A DNA stretch of 6,541 nucleotides from an uncultured Polaribacter sp. (GCA_913050305.1 CAJXAS010000104.1:1-6541); one strand, 5' to 3'; shown: positions 1 to 6,441, numbered from the stretch's first letter. The notes: a model not told the origin generated them from the letters alone. Program-made: numbers and translations.

Positions 1-915
1 AGCACGTAAATAGCTTACTCTGTCTGTTTTATGTTTTAATGAATGGTATTTTTTACTATCAATAGTATCTTTTACCAACTTAATCATGTATTCTAAAGCA
101 AATTCTTCCTCAATTAAACCAAGGTTTATTCCGTCTTCAAAATCTATAATTGTATAACAAATATCATCTGCTGCTTCTACCAAATAAGCTAAAGGATGCC
201 TATAAAAAGAAATAGCTTCTGTAGATTTCTGCAACATACCTAAATCTTCTACTACGTCTAAAAACTCTTGTTTTTCTGATTGAAAAAAGCCATACTTTTT
301 ATCTACAATATGATTGGTTGGATTTTTTGGAAGACTTTCTTTCGGATACTTTAAAAAAGCTCCTAAAGTAGCGTAAGATAAACGCAAACCTCCAAAAACG
401 CCCTCTCTAGATTCAGTTAAAATTTTGAATCCGTTTGCATTTCCTTCAAAGTCTATTAAGTCTTGATATTCTTTATCTGTCAGTTGTCCTTTATATTTTG
501 AACCGTTTCCTGTTTTAAAATACTCGCCAATAGCTTTTTCTCCTGAATGCCCAAAAGGCGGATTCCCGATATCATGGGTTACTGAAGCAGCTGCAACTAT
601 GGCACCAAAATCGTTAAAAGTGTATCCTAAAGCGACTAAGTTTGGGTGTCTTTCTAACAACACTTTACCAACCCTTCTGCCCAAAGTTCTACCAACAACA
701 GAAACTTCTAAACTATGAGTTAAACGCGTATGTACAAAATCTGTTTCAGATAAAGGAATTACCTGTGTTTTGTCTTGCAAACTCCTAAATGCTGATGAAA
801 ATATAATTCTATCAAAATCTACATCAAAACCCAAACGTGTTTCGTCCTGCGCTTCTCTTGGTCGTTTTTGTGTATCGCCAGAGCGTTTTAAAGAAAGTAG
901 TTGTTCCCAGTTCAT
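1..915 (-). CDS. dgt: dGTP triphosphohydrolase (dGTPase), 3' end cut by window edge
   Basis: Deoxyguanosinetriphosphate triphosphohydrolase, a cytoplasmic HD-domain enzyme that hydrolyses dGTP to deoxyguanosine and triphosphate and so trims the dNTP pool. I translated 305 codons; the frame is open to base 1 and the protein continues beyond the window (family members are usually about 440-500 aa). The N-terminus reads MNWEQLLSLKR, followed by the family stretch ending in SSAFRSLQDKTQV. HD-domain metal ligands are visible: H67 in RLTHSLEV, H114-D115 in THDIGNPPFGHSGE, and the distal Asp in EAADDICY (D250 or D251). Two adjacent ATG codons (918 and 915) could start it; I chose the second because family members usually begin MNWEQ. 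There is no Shine-Dalgarno, as is usual in this phylum. It lies downstream of nrdA in the same direction but behind a hairpin terminator, so it probably has its own promoter, though none is convincing. Family assignment is firm; nucleotide specificity is inferred from family. Confidence 0.93.
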   Translation of the reverse strand, partial: MNWEQLLSLKRSGDTQKRPREAQDETRLGFDVDFDRIIFSSAFRSLQDKTQVIPLSETDFVHTRLTHSLEVSVVGRTLGRRVGKVLLERHPNLVALGYTFNDFGAIVAAASVTHDIGNPPFGHSGEKAIGEYFKTGNGSKYKGQLTDKEYQDLIDFEGNANGFKILTESREGVFGGLRLSYATLGAFLKYPKESLPKNPTNHIVDKKYGFFQSEKQEFLDVVEDLGMLQKSTEAISFYRHPLAYLVEAADDICYTIIDFEDGINLGLIEEEFALEYMIKLVKDTIDSKKYHSLKHKTDRVSYLRA

Positions 916-946
916 CATAATTATAAAATATTGTCTAAATTAAACA

Positions 947-976
947 AAAAAGAGAAGCCTTTCGACTTCTCTTTTT
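947..976 (-). terminator. Rho-independent terminator of the nrdB-nrdA operon
   Basis: An 11-bp perfect inverted repeat (left arm 947-957, right arm 966-976) has an 8-nt loop. Read on the minus strand it is AAAAAGAGAAG, loop, CTTCTCTTTTT, followed by a further T-rich run. It begins 33 nt past the nrdA stop codon and ends 32 nt before the dgt start, so it should end the RNR transcript and separate dgt from it. Because both arms carry A/T runs it could also act on the plus strand, but no plus-strand gene needs it. Confidence 0.88.
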
Positions 977-1008
977 ATCAATTTTGTAATAAAAAACAAT
1001 CTACTCGA

Positions 1009-2787
1009 TTATCCTTCGCAACTTGCACAATCTTTCTTTTGTTTAAATTTTTGTGCTGCATTCATACTGTGTTGGTAATACATAGATTTTACACCTAGTT
1101 TCCAAGCCGTAATATACACATCGTTTACTTCTTTAATTGGCATATCTGGATGTACCATAATATTTATAGATTGCCCTTGATCTATATGTGTTTGTCTATT
1201 TGCTGCTTGATACACAATTACTTTTTGATCTATTTCTGAATACGTTTTAAAAACGTCTTTTTCTGCATCTGTTAAAACACTTAAATGTTGCACAGAACCA
1301 TCATTATCTCGTATGCTTTTCCAAATATCTGAAGTACTTTGTCCTTTTGCTTCTAATAGTTTTTCTAAAATAGGGTTTCTAATGGTTGTTTTTATCTTCG
1401 CAATATCTTTTACATAAATATTAGACCATATTGGCTCTATACCTTGTGATACTTGCCCTAAAATAAAGGCAGATGATGTTGTGGGTGCTACTGCGTTTAA
1501 GGTGGTGTTACGTCTACCGTACCCTTTTAATACTGCTGGCTCTCCATACATTTTTGCCATTTCTTCCGACGCTTTGTATGACTTTTCTTTAATAACTTTA
1601 AAGATTTCTGTATTTAAATTATACGCCTCCTGACTATCGAATGCCAACATTTTAGATTGTAATAGAGAATGCCAACCTAAAGCTCCTAAACCTAAAGCTC
1701 TATTTTCTTTTGCAAAATTGTAGGCTTTTTCCATAAAACGAAATGTAAACTGATCATCTCTATCTGGAGAATCTTTAAACACTTCTAATTTAGTAATAAA
1801 CTCTTGCATTACGGCATCTAAAAAGAAAGCTAAAGTCTCTACTGCATCTGTATCTTTCCACTCCTCATAATGCACCAAATTAATTGATGATAAACAACAA
1901 ACAAAAGACCAATCTTCATTAGAAGGTAACATTATTTCTGTACAAAGATTACTTGCATAAATCTCATGCTTATTATCTTTATAAACATCTACGGTTCCAT
2001 TATTTGCATTATCTCTAAACAAAATGTAAGGATACCCTATCTCACCTCTTCTTTGTAAAATTTTTGCCCAAATACCTCTCTTTTCTGTATCTCCAGCAAT
2101 CATTTCTTCCATCCATTGGTCACTTACCGTAACACCATGGGTTAATTCTTGTATTGGGTTTCCTTCAGTTCCTATTTCTAAAAACTCTTTAATATCTTTA
2201 TGATCAACTGGTAAATAAGGAGAAAAGCGTCCACGTCTTACAGAACCTTGACTTACAACATCAACCATTTTTTCAAATAATTGCATAATATGAACAGAAC
2301 CAGATGATGACCCATTATTTTTTACATCTGCACCTCTTTGACGTAACTTACCAAAGTACCCAGAAGTACCTCCACCTAATTTAGACATCATGCCTACTTC
2401 GGATTGTGAGTATAAAATATCTCCCATATCATCTGCTACATGCGAACCAAAACAGCTGATAGGCAAGCCTCTTTTCTTTCCAAAGTTTGACCAAACTGGT
2501 GACGATAAAGAAAAATAACCTGCAGCCATGTACTTGTAAAACTTATCTGAAAACCCTTTAATTTTCAAGATGCCTTCTGCATTGTCTGCTATCTCACGTA
2601 TTCTTTCTTCTGGTGTTGTATCTCCTGTTAAATAACCAGACTCTAAAAATTTGCGACTATTTTCTGTTAACCAACTAATTTCTGGTTCTTTTTGTTTTTC
2701 GAGAATATCTTTTCTTGCAGTATTTGCTGCCTGAATTAATTGTTCATGCTCTGTAAGATGGGTAATCTTGGATTCAGTTTGGTTCAT
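1009..2787 (-). CDS. nrdA: Class I ribonucleotide reductase, large (alpha) subunit, lacking an ATP-cone
   Basis: Catalytic subunit of class I ribonucleoside-diphosphate reductase (592 aa), which makes dNDPs from NDPs in the cytoplasm together with NrdB. Catalytic residues can be placed against E. coli NrdA. C112 (PISCFGS) and C297 (in VCCLSSINL) are the redox pair. N280, C282 and E284 in SNLCTEI are the active-site Asn, the thiyl-radical Cys and the Glu. Y570-Y571 (SMYYQHS) are the radical-transfer tyrosines. The tail ends DCASCEG, with the C587/C590 CxxC that is re-reduced by thioredoxin or glutaredoxin. The protein is about 170 aa shorter than E. coli NrdA (761 aa). Most of that is the missing N-terminal ATP-cone, since the chain starts directly in a region leading to ENSRKFLESGYL. 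The cone is found on NrdB instead. ATG start at 2787, 4 nt after the nrdB stop, so the two are co-transcribed and probably translationally coupled. A strong terminator follows. Confidence 0.97.
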   Translation of the reverse strand: MNQTESKITHLTEHEQLIQAANTARKDILEKQKEPEISWLTENSRKFLESGYLTGDTTPEERIREIADNAEGILKIKGFSDKFYKYMAAGYFSLSSPVWSNFGKKRGLPISCFGSHVADDMGDILYSQSEVGMMSKLGGGTSGYFGKLRQRGADVKNNGSSSGSVHIMQLFEKMVDVVSQGSVRRGRFSPYLPVDHKDIKEFLEIGTEGNPIQELTHGVTVSDQWMEEMIAGDTEKRGIWAKILQRRGEIGYPYILFRDNANNGTVDVYKDNKHEIYASNLCTEIMLPSNEDWSFVCCLSSINLVHYEEWKDTDAVETLAFFLDAVMQEFITKLEVFKDSPDRDDQFTFRFMEKAYNFAKENRALGLGALGWHSLLQSKMLAFDSQEAYNLNTEIFKVIKEKSYKASEEMAKMYGEPAVLKGYGRRNTTLNAVAPTTSSAFILGQVSQGIEPIWSNIYVKDIAKIKTTIRNPILEKLLEAKGQSTSDIWKSIRDNDGSVQHLSVLTDAEKDVFKTYSEIDQKVIVYQAANRQTHIDQGQSINIMVHPDMPIKEVNDVYITAWKLGVKSMYYQHSMNAAQKFKQKKDCASCEG

Positions 2788-2791
2788 AGAT

Positions 2792-4066
2792 TTAAAATAA
2801 GTCGTCGCTGGTTATACTTTTAGTTCTTTTGCTGTAATTAATAGATCTTTTTACAAAGAAATCTCCATGTTTGGTTCCAATAATTTCATCATCAAACCAA
2901 TCTGTTTCAGATAATAAAACGGCATCAATTTCAAATATTTTTGTTATACCAATACTTGCCAGTGAGTTATTAAATCTATTTTTTACAAATTCTTTTATTA
3001 CTTTTTTAGGTAAGAAGTCTAACTCGCCTTTTTCAAAAATCCAATCAATTATTTTACTTTCAGAGAGAAAAGCTTCTCTACAAGTTTCTTGAACCATTAA
3101 ACTGTGGTCTTCATCAAACCAATCTGGATTTTCTTCTTTTATAATTTTAATAATATCGATACCAAAATCTCCATGAATTTGCTCTTCTTTAGAAGTCGCT
3201 TCTACCACATTAGAAATTCCTTTTAATACATTCTTATGTTTGTTAAAAGCCATTATAATCAAAAACTGAGAAAATAAAGAAACATGCTCTATAAATAAAG
3301 AAAACAAAATAATAGATTCAGAAAATTCTTTATTGTCTTCACTTTTCACATTCTTTAGAGCTCCCTCTAAATAATTTACACGCCTCATCATTACTGGGTT
3401 CTTCTTTAAGTTGTGAAACTCGTTGTTTAACCCTAAAATCTCAAGTAAGTGCGAATATGCATCATGATGACGTACTTCACTTTCTGCAAACGTAGACCCA
3501 ACCGCACCAATTTCTGGCTTCGGCATTTTCTTATAAATATCTCCCCAAAATGTTTTAACCGCTACTTCTATTTGAGAAATTGCCAACATTGTGTTTTTTA
3601 TAGCACCTTGTTCTACTTCTGTAAGTGTAGCTTTAAAATCCTGTATATCACTTGTATAATTAAACTCTGTATGAATCCAATAAGAGTGTCTAATGGCATC
3701 TACATAATCCGTTAAAGCAGGATAATCATAAGGCTTTAGGTTTAGTCTCTTTTCAAAAATATTTCTTTTTCTGCTTCTGGTTTGCTCGTTTCTGTAAAGA
3801 ATATATGCTTTAGCAACATCCTGAAAAGGACTATTCATTAACTTAAGCTCTACAATATCTTGAACCTGCTCAACCGTGGGTGTATATTTTGGTTCATCTG
3901 ACTTTGTTTCTAACAAAGTTTCGTTTACACTATAAGATATTGCAATAGCGTCGCTTTTAGAACCATTGTTCACTGAAAGCATCGCTTTTTCAATCGCTTT
4001 TGTAATTTTTTCTAACTCAAAAATGCTGATTTCAGAGTCTCTTTTTATGATATGAGTAATTTCCAC
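2792..4066 (-). CDS. nrdB: Class I ribonucleotide reductase, radical-generating (beta) subunit with N-terminal ATP-cone; class Id-like metal site
   Basis: Small subunit of class I RNR, 424 aa, about 100 aa longer than cone-less flavobacterial NrdB. Residues 1-100 form an ATP-cone: ITHIIKRD at the start, the ITKAIEKAM helix, and VAKAYILYRNEQTRSRK at the end. This domain senses ATP/dATP and switches overall activity, here from the beta subunit. Residues about 120-390 are the ferritin-like fold. Putative metal ligands are E167, E197, H200 (EVRHHDAY), E260 (FIEHVSLF), E295 and H298 (KEEQIH). Y204 occupies the position of the E. coli radical Tyr122, and W130 and Y411 fit the radical-transfer W48 and Y356. 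The C-terminus SDDLF suits the NrdA-docking tail. The first ligand being Glu, with K171 four residues on, resembles the dimanganese class Id of Flavobacterium johnsoniae; this subclass call is inference. The start is GTG: an in-frame TAA lies five codons upstream with no ATG between, and starting later would cut the ATP-cone. First gene of the nrdB-nrdA operon. Confidence 0.96.
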   Translation of the reverse strand: MEITHIIKRDSEISIFELEKITKAIEKAMLSVNNGSKSDAIAISYSVNETLLETKSDEPKYTPTVEQVQDIVELKLMNSPFQDVAKAYILYRNEQTRSRKRNIFEKRLNLKPYDYPALTDYVDAIRHSYWIHTEFNYTSDIQDFKATLTEVEQGAIKNTMLAISQIEVAVKTFWGDIYKKMPKPEIGAVGSTFAESEVRHHDAYSHLLEILGLNNEFHNLKKNPVMMRRVNYLEGALKNVKSEDNKEFSESIILFSLFIEHVSLFSQFLIIMAFNKHKNVLKGISNVVEATSKEEQIHGDFGIDIIKIIKEENPDWFDEDHSLMVQETCREAFLSESKIIDWIFEKGELDFLPKKVIKEFVKNRFNNSLASIGITKIFEIDAVLLSETDWFDDEIIGTKHGDFFVKRSINYSKRTKSITSDDLF

Positions 4067-4104
4067 GATAATGTATTGTTATTTAAGAATTAAATTGGGT
4101 CTTA

Positions 4105-4112
4105 CAAAGATT
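4105..4112 (-). promoter_or_regulatory. Candidate -7 element for nrdB-nrdA
   Basis: On the minus strand this reads AATCTTTG, seven of eight matches to the Bacteroidota -7 element TAnnTTTG. The nrdB GTG start lies 38 nt downstream, a reasonable leader length. At the expected -33 distance I see only a TTT, not a clean TTG, so the match is partial. A GGCTTT/AAAGCC inverted repeat (4114-4138) fills the spacer just upstream, where a regulator could compete with RNA polymerase. Confidence 0.4.
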
Positions 4113-4113
4113 G

Positions 4114-4138
4114 GGCTTTTTCGTTTTAAATGAAAGCC
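4114..4138. repeat. Inverted repeat in the nrdB promoter region
   Basis: GGCTTT (4114-4119) and AAAGCC (4133-4138) form a perfect 6-bp inverted repeat with a 13-nt AT-rich gap. It sits directly upstream of the candidate nrdB -7 element. It could be an operator for a dimeric regulator or a chance repeat; six base pairs is not enough to decide. It does not resemble the NrdR-box consensus. Confidence 0.3.
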
Positions 4139-4409
4139 ATACTTATTCACAAAACCCTAGTAGTTTTTAACAATCTGACTTTTTTCGAAAAAAACAACAA
4201 ATTTTAATAATTATATAAATTACTCATTATCAAGTTTTTAAATCGATAAAAAAGGCTAAGTTGTTGCTACTGCTGACATTCCTAAAAAGCACTTTGAAAA
4301 ATAATTTTTTTAACATAAAAAATTATAAAAAATAAAATTATGAGGAAGAGGTTTTTTAAAGGTGTTATTTAGACTTTTTATACATAGAGAGAAGTAGTTT
4401 AATTTCTTT

Positions 4410-4437
4410 TTGCTCGTTCATTTTTGAAGTATCTTTG
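4410..4437 (+). promoter_or_regulatory. Promoter of ctaA (TTG-N17-TAnnTTTG)
   Basis: TTG at 4410-4412, a 17-nt spacer, then TATCTTTG at 4430-4437, a full match to the Bacteroidota primary sigma-factor consensus. Transcription would begin only a few bases downstream, so the ctaA leader before the ATG at 4453 would be about 10 nt or less. This leaves no room for a Shine-Dalgarno-based ribosome site, consistent with initiation in this phylum. Confidence 0.7.
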
Positions 4438-4452
4438 TAAAAAGTTTTTTCA

Positions 4453-5469
4453 ATGAAAAATAGGTTTCCAAAAATAGTGAAAATCGCTATTATTTCTGTT
4501 TATTTAATCTTTTTGGCAGGTGCAATTGTTAGAATGACCGGGTCTGGAATGGGTTGTCCGGATTGGCCTAAATGTTTTGGTTATTACATTCCGCCAACTT
4601 CTGAAGAACAAATTACCTGGAAACCCAATACAACATACAAAGAGGGTTTTATTATTATTAAAGACGAGGTTTTATTTGTTGCCGAAAGCGATTTAAAAAC
4701 GGAAAAAAACTTTAACACAAAAAATTGGACGGCATACACAAAACACGGTTATAACAAATTTAATAAGTTTCATACTTGGACAGAGTACATTAATAGACTC
4801 GTTTCTGTTCTAGCTGGTTTTGTATTTCTATTTCTTATTCATGGAGCATTCAAACTGAGAAAAACTGATAAAAGAATTCCACGATTAGCATTCGGTGCCT
4901 TCTTTTTAATGCTATTTGAAGCTTGGTTAGGAAAAACAGTTGTAGACACAAATTTAACACCTGCAATTATTACCGTTCACATGATAATTGGTTTAATAAT
5001 CATTGGACTCTTATTATGGTTAAGATTTATTGTTACTAGTAATAAGACAGTTTACAAATACAACGCACTCTTTAATAAATTATTAATTATTTCTGTAATT
5101 TTCTCATTGATACAAATTGCTATGGGAACACAGGTAAGACAATTTATAGACGAGCAAGTAAAGTTATATGGTTTTGAAAATAAGAACCACAGTCTAATGA
5201 ATCCTAGTTTTAAATTTTACTTCCATAGATCTTTTACAATTGCTATTGTTTTAGTAAACTTAGGAATGTTCTATCTAAATAAATTAAAAAACTTAGGGTA
5301 TACATTGGTGAATTGGATTGTTTTCTTAATTTTCTTAGAAGCAATTACAGGTATTTTAATGTATTATGCAGAAATTCCTATTGGTACACAGGCAATCCAT
5401 TTATTAGCAGGTGCGCTTTTATTCGGACTACAATTTTACTTGTGGTTGCAGAATCGCTACGCTAAATAA
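4453..5469 (+). CDS. ctaA: Heme A synthase (COX15/CtaA family)
   Basis: Integral membrane heme A synthase, 338 aa, which oxidises the C8 methyl of heme O to the formyl of heme A for aa3-type cytochrome oxidases. About eight membrane segments can be seen (roughly residues 9-28, 116-134, 142-160, 170-192, 206-226, 258-276, 283-304, 312-332). After the first helix comes the family signature RMTGSGMGCPDWPKCFG, with C35 and C41 able to form the extracytoplasmic disulfide. A loop of about 60 polar residues follows, then FHTWTEYINRL. Candidate heme ligands are H107, H176 (ITVHMIIG), H258 (FHRS) and H316 (AIHLLAG). In the EYxHR-type motif of other members the His is Asn here (N114), which I believe is usual in Bacteroidota. 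The ATG start gives a short positively charged N-terminus right before helix 1. It has its own consensus promoter and stands alone: no ctaB or oxidase subunit gene is in the window. It converges on moaE 53 nt downstream with no clear terminator. Confidence 0.95.
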   Translation: MKNRFPKIVKIAIISVYLIFLAGAIVRMTGSGMGCPDWPKCFGYYIPPTSEEQITWKPNTTYKEGFIIIKDEVLFVAESDLKTEKNFNTKNWTAYTKHGYNKFNKFHTWTEYINRLVSVLAGFVFLFLIHGAFKLRKTDKRIPRLAFGAFFLMLFEAWLGKTVVDTNLTPAIITVHMIIGLIIIGLLLWLRFIVTSNKTVYKYNALFNKLLIISVIFSLIQIAMGTQVRQFIDEQVKLYGFENKNHSLMNPSFKFYFHRSFTIAIVLVNLGMFYLNKLKNLGYTLVNWIVFLIFLEAITGILMYYAEIPIGTQAIHLLAGALLFGLQFYLWLQNRYAK

Positions 5470-5522
5470 ATTTTTGCTCAAAAACTTTATCGCTGTATAA
5501 ACTTAATCGTTAAGGATACTAA

Positions 5523-5945
5523 TTACGGATGTGCATTCACCCAAACAGCGCCATCAGAAAAGTATTCTTTTTTCCAGATTGGAACCGTTTCCTTTAGGGT
5601 ATCGATTGCAAATTCACAAGCTGCAAAAGCTGCTTTTCTATGCTTAGAAGAAACGGCAATTATAACAGGAATGTCTCCTATTTTCAAAACTCCTTCTGCA
5701 TGATGCACAGCAATTTTATAAATATCAAACTTTTCTAAAGTTAGTTCTGCAATTTTTTGCATTTCTTTAATTGCCATAGGCTTATAAGTAGAAAAATCTA
5801 ATTGTGTTACTTCTTTTCCTTGTGTATCATTTCTAACGGTTCCTATAAATGTAGAAATTCCGCCACAAGAATCGTCTTCTACAAAACGGTAGCATTCTTG
5901 TAAATTTAATTTATCTGAAGTTATTTTTATGGAAGTTCTCTGCAT
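5523..5945 (-). CDS. moaE: Molybdopterin synthase catalytic (large) subunit MoaE
   Basis: Catalytic subunit of molybdopterin synthase (140 aa), which with thiocarboxylated MoaD inserts the dithiolene sulfurs into cyclic pyranopterin monophosphate to make molybdopterin in the cytoplasm. Family motifs with this start: CGGISTFIGTVRN (G28-N39), AVHHAEGVLKIGD, SSKHRKAAF (H102, R103), and LKETVPIWKKE, where K118 and K125 fit the essential lysines K119 and K126 of E. coli MoaE. The C-terminus is AVWVNAHP. I chose the ATG at 5945 (MQRTSIKIT). The frame stays open to a TTG at 5969, but those eight extra residues are hydrophobic and overlap the likely promoter. The partner moaD lies upstream on the same strand, with a gene on the opposite strand between them. 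Length is normal (about 140-150 aa). Confidence 0.95.
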   Translation of the reverse strand: MQRTSIKITSDKLNLQECYRFVEDDSCGGISTFIGTVRNDTQGKEVTQLDFSTYKPMAIKEMQKIAELTLEKFDIYKIAVHHAEGVLKIGDIPVIIAVSSKHRKAAFAACEFAIDTLKETVPIWKKEYFSDGAVWVNAHP

Positions 5946-5952
5946 TGCGAAA

Positions 5953-5960
5953 CAAAAATA
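5953..5960 (-). promoter_or_regulatory. Candidate -7 element for moaE
   Basis: On the minus strand this reads TATTTTTG, a full match to TAnnTTTG, 7 nt before the moaE ATG. Transcription from it would give an almost leaderless mRNA. No TTG is found 17-20 nt upstream, so this is a half-supported promoter in AT-rich sequence where the 8-mer can occur by chance. Confidence 0.35.
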
Positions 5961-5974
5961 GGAAAACAAATTTG

Positions 5975-5982
5975 TATTTTTG
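5975..5982 (+). promoter_or_regulatory. Candidate -7 element for the DUF3817 gene
   Basis: TATTTTTG on the plus strand fully matches TAnnTTTG and lies 82 nt before the ATG at 6065. It mirrors the moaE element at 5953-5960, making an 8-bp inverted repeat with a 14-nt gap. As on the other strand, there is no TTG at the -33 distance, so confidence is limited. Confidence 0.35.
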
Positions 5983-6018
5983 TGTTATATTATAAAATCA
6001 AAAGTTCTCGATACAATC

Positions 6019-6033
6019 TCAATTAAAAATTGA
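6019..6033. repeat. Short AT-rich inverted repeat in the DUF3817 leader
   Basis: TCAATT and AATTGA flank AAA, a perfect 6-bp inverted repeat with a 3-nt centre, 31 nt before the DUF3817 start. It could be an operator or a weak leader hairpin. It is not a terminator, because there is no GC stem or T-run. Chance is quite possible in this composition. Confidence 0.3.
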
Positions 6034-6064
6034 AATCATTCGAACGGGCATTATTAAAATATCT

Positions 6065-6340
6065 ATGAAAAATATATTCAGAATTATTAGCTTTTTAGAA
6101 GGAATCTCTTATTTATTATTACTATTTGTTGCAGTACCAATTAAATACTTTCAAGGAGACGTTTCTTACGTAAAAATGCTAGGGATGCCGCATGGAATTT
6201 TATTTATGAGCTATGTTGTTTTAGCAATTGTTATTCAAAAGCAAATGAAATGGAATCTAAAAAATTTAGGAATTGTTGTGCTTGCTTCTATCATTCCTTT
6301 TGGAACTTTTTATGTAGATAAAAAATATTTACAAAAATAA
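6065..6340 (+). CDS. Small DUF3817 family integral membrane protein
   Basis: A 91-aa membrane protein of the DUF3817 family, whose function is not known to me. The family pattern is clear: FLEGISYLLLLFVAVPIKY (E12-G13, P25, K27-Y28) in the first helix region and VKMLGMPHGILFMSY (G40, H43-G44) in the second. Three membrane segments are likely, at roughly residues 5-25, 40-58 and 67-84. The C-terminus is Lys-rich (YVDKKYLQK). Conserved Glu, Lys and His residues in or at the edge of the membrane suggest a functional core, but no reaction can be named. ATG start at 6065, no Shine-Dalgarno; length is typical of the family. It lies on the plus strand between two minus-strand genes that act together, moaD and moaE. 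A link to molybdenum cofactor is possible but not shown. Confidence 0.85.
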   Translation: MKNIFRIISFLEGISYLLLLFVAVPIKYFQGDVSYVKMLGMPHGILFMSYVVLAIVIQKQMKWNLKNLGIVVLASIIPFGTFYVDKKYLQK

Positions 6341-6441
6341 ACGAGTACTATTGCATCCAGAAAAACAAGAAGGCTCATAGGGAATATTAAGAACTAAGGT
6401 TGTGTGAAATTGTTTTTTACTTTCTAAAGATCAAGGAAGTT

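Larger units (their letters stand above)
4067..4452. other. Divergent intergenic region between nrdB and ctaA (386 nt)
   Basis: A very AT-rich region between divergently transcribed nrdB (minus) and ctaA (plus). It holds a good promoter for ctaA next to that gene and a weaker candidate for nrdB with an overlapping inverted repeat. The middle, about 4140-4400, contains no gene I can support. There is a less AT-rich island near 4255-4297 and a 28-codon minus-strand reading frame (4230-4316) with no visible start signal. I see no tRNA, riboswitch or recognisable NrdR-box pair. Confidence 0.7.

Noticed and set aside
919..946. Candidate dgt promoter between the terminator and the dgt start
   Set aside because: Only partial -7 matches (TAATTTAG, TATAATTA) without a properly placed TTG; the one TTG at a fitting distance would leave no leader at all.
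3449..3715. 88-codon plus-strand open frame inside nrdB
   Set aside because: It lies wholly antisense to a well-identified gene and its Cys/Ile/Tyr-rich translation matches nothing; a shadow frame. The same applies to plus-strand frames at 901-1098 and 2871-3092.
4230..4316. 28-codon minus-strand reading frame (MLKKLFFKVLF... ending DLKT) in the nrdB-ctaA gap
   Set aside because: No promoter or initiation signal, low-complexity AT-rich codons and no family I recognise; frames this short occur by chance. Conservation in relatives would change this.
4221..4340. Plus-strand Leu/Lys-rich frame (AKLLLLLTFLKS) that looks like a signal or leader peptide
   Set aside because: It has no ATG and opens only after a stop; the appearance comes from the TTG/CTG run in one less AT-rich patch.
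5502..5514. CTTAA-TCG-TTAAG hairpin between the convergent ctaA and moaE genes
   Set aside because: The stem is only 5 bp, mostly A-T, with no T-run on either strand; too weak to call a terminator.
5946..5969. Longer moaE starting at TTG 5969
   Set aside because: The added residues (MFSYFCFA) are not MoaE-like and cover the likely promoter; ATG 5945 gives the normal family N-terminus.
6341..6441. Search for a terminator between the DUF3817 gene and moaD
   Set aside because: No inverted repeat of useful length is present on either strand.
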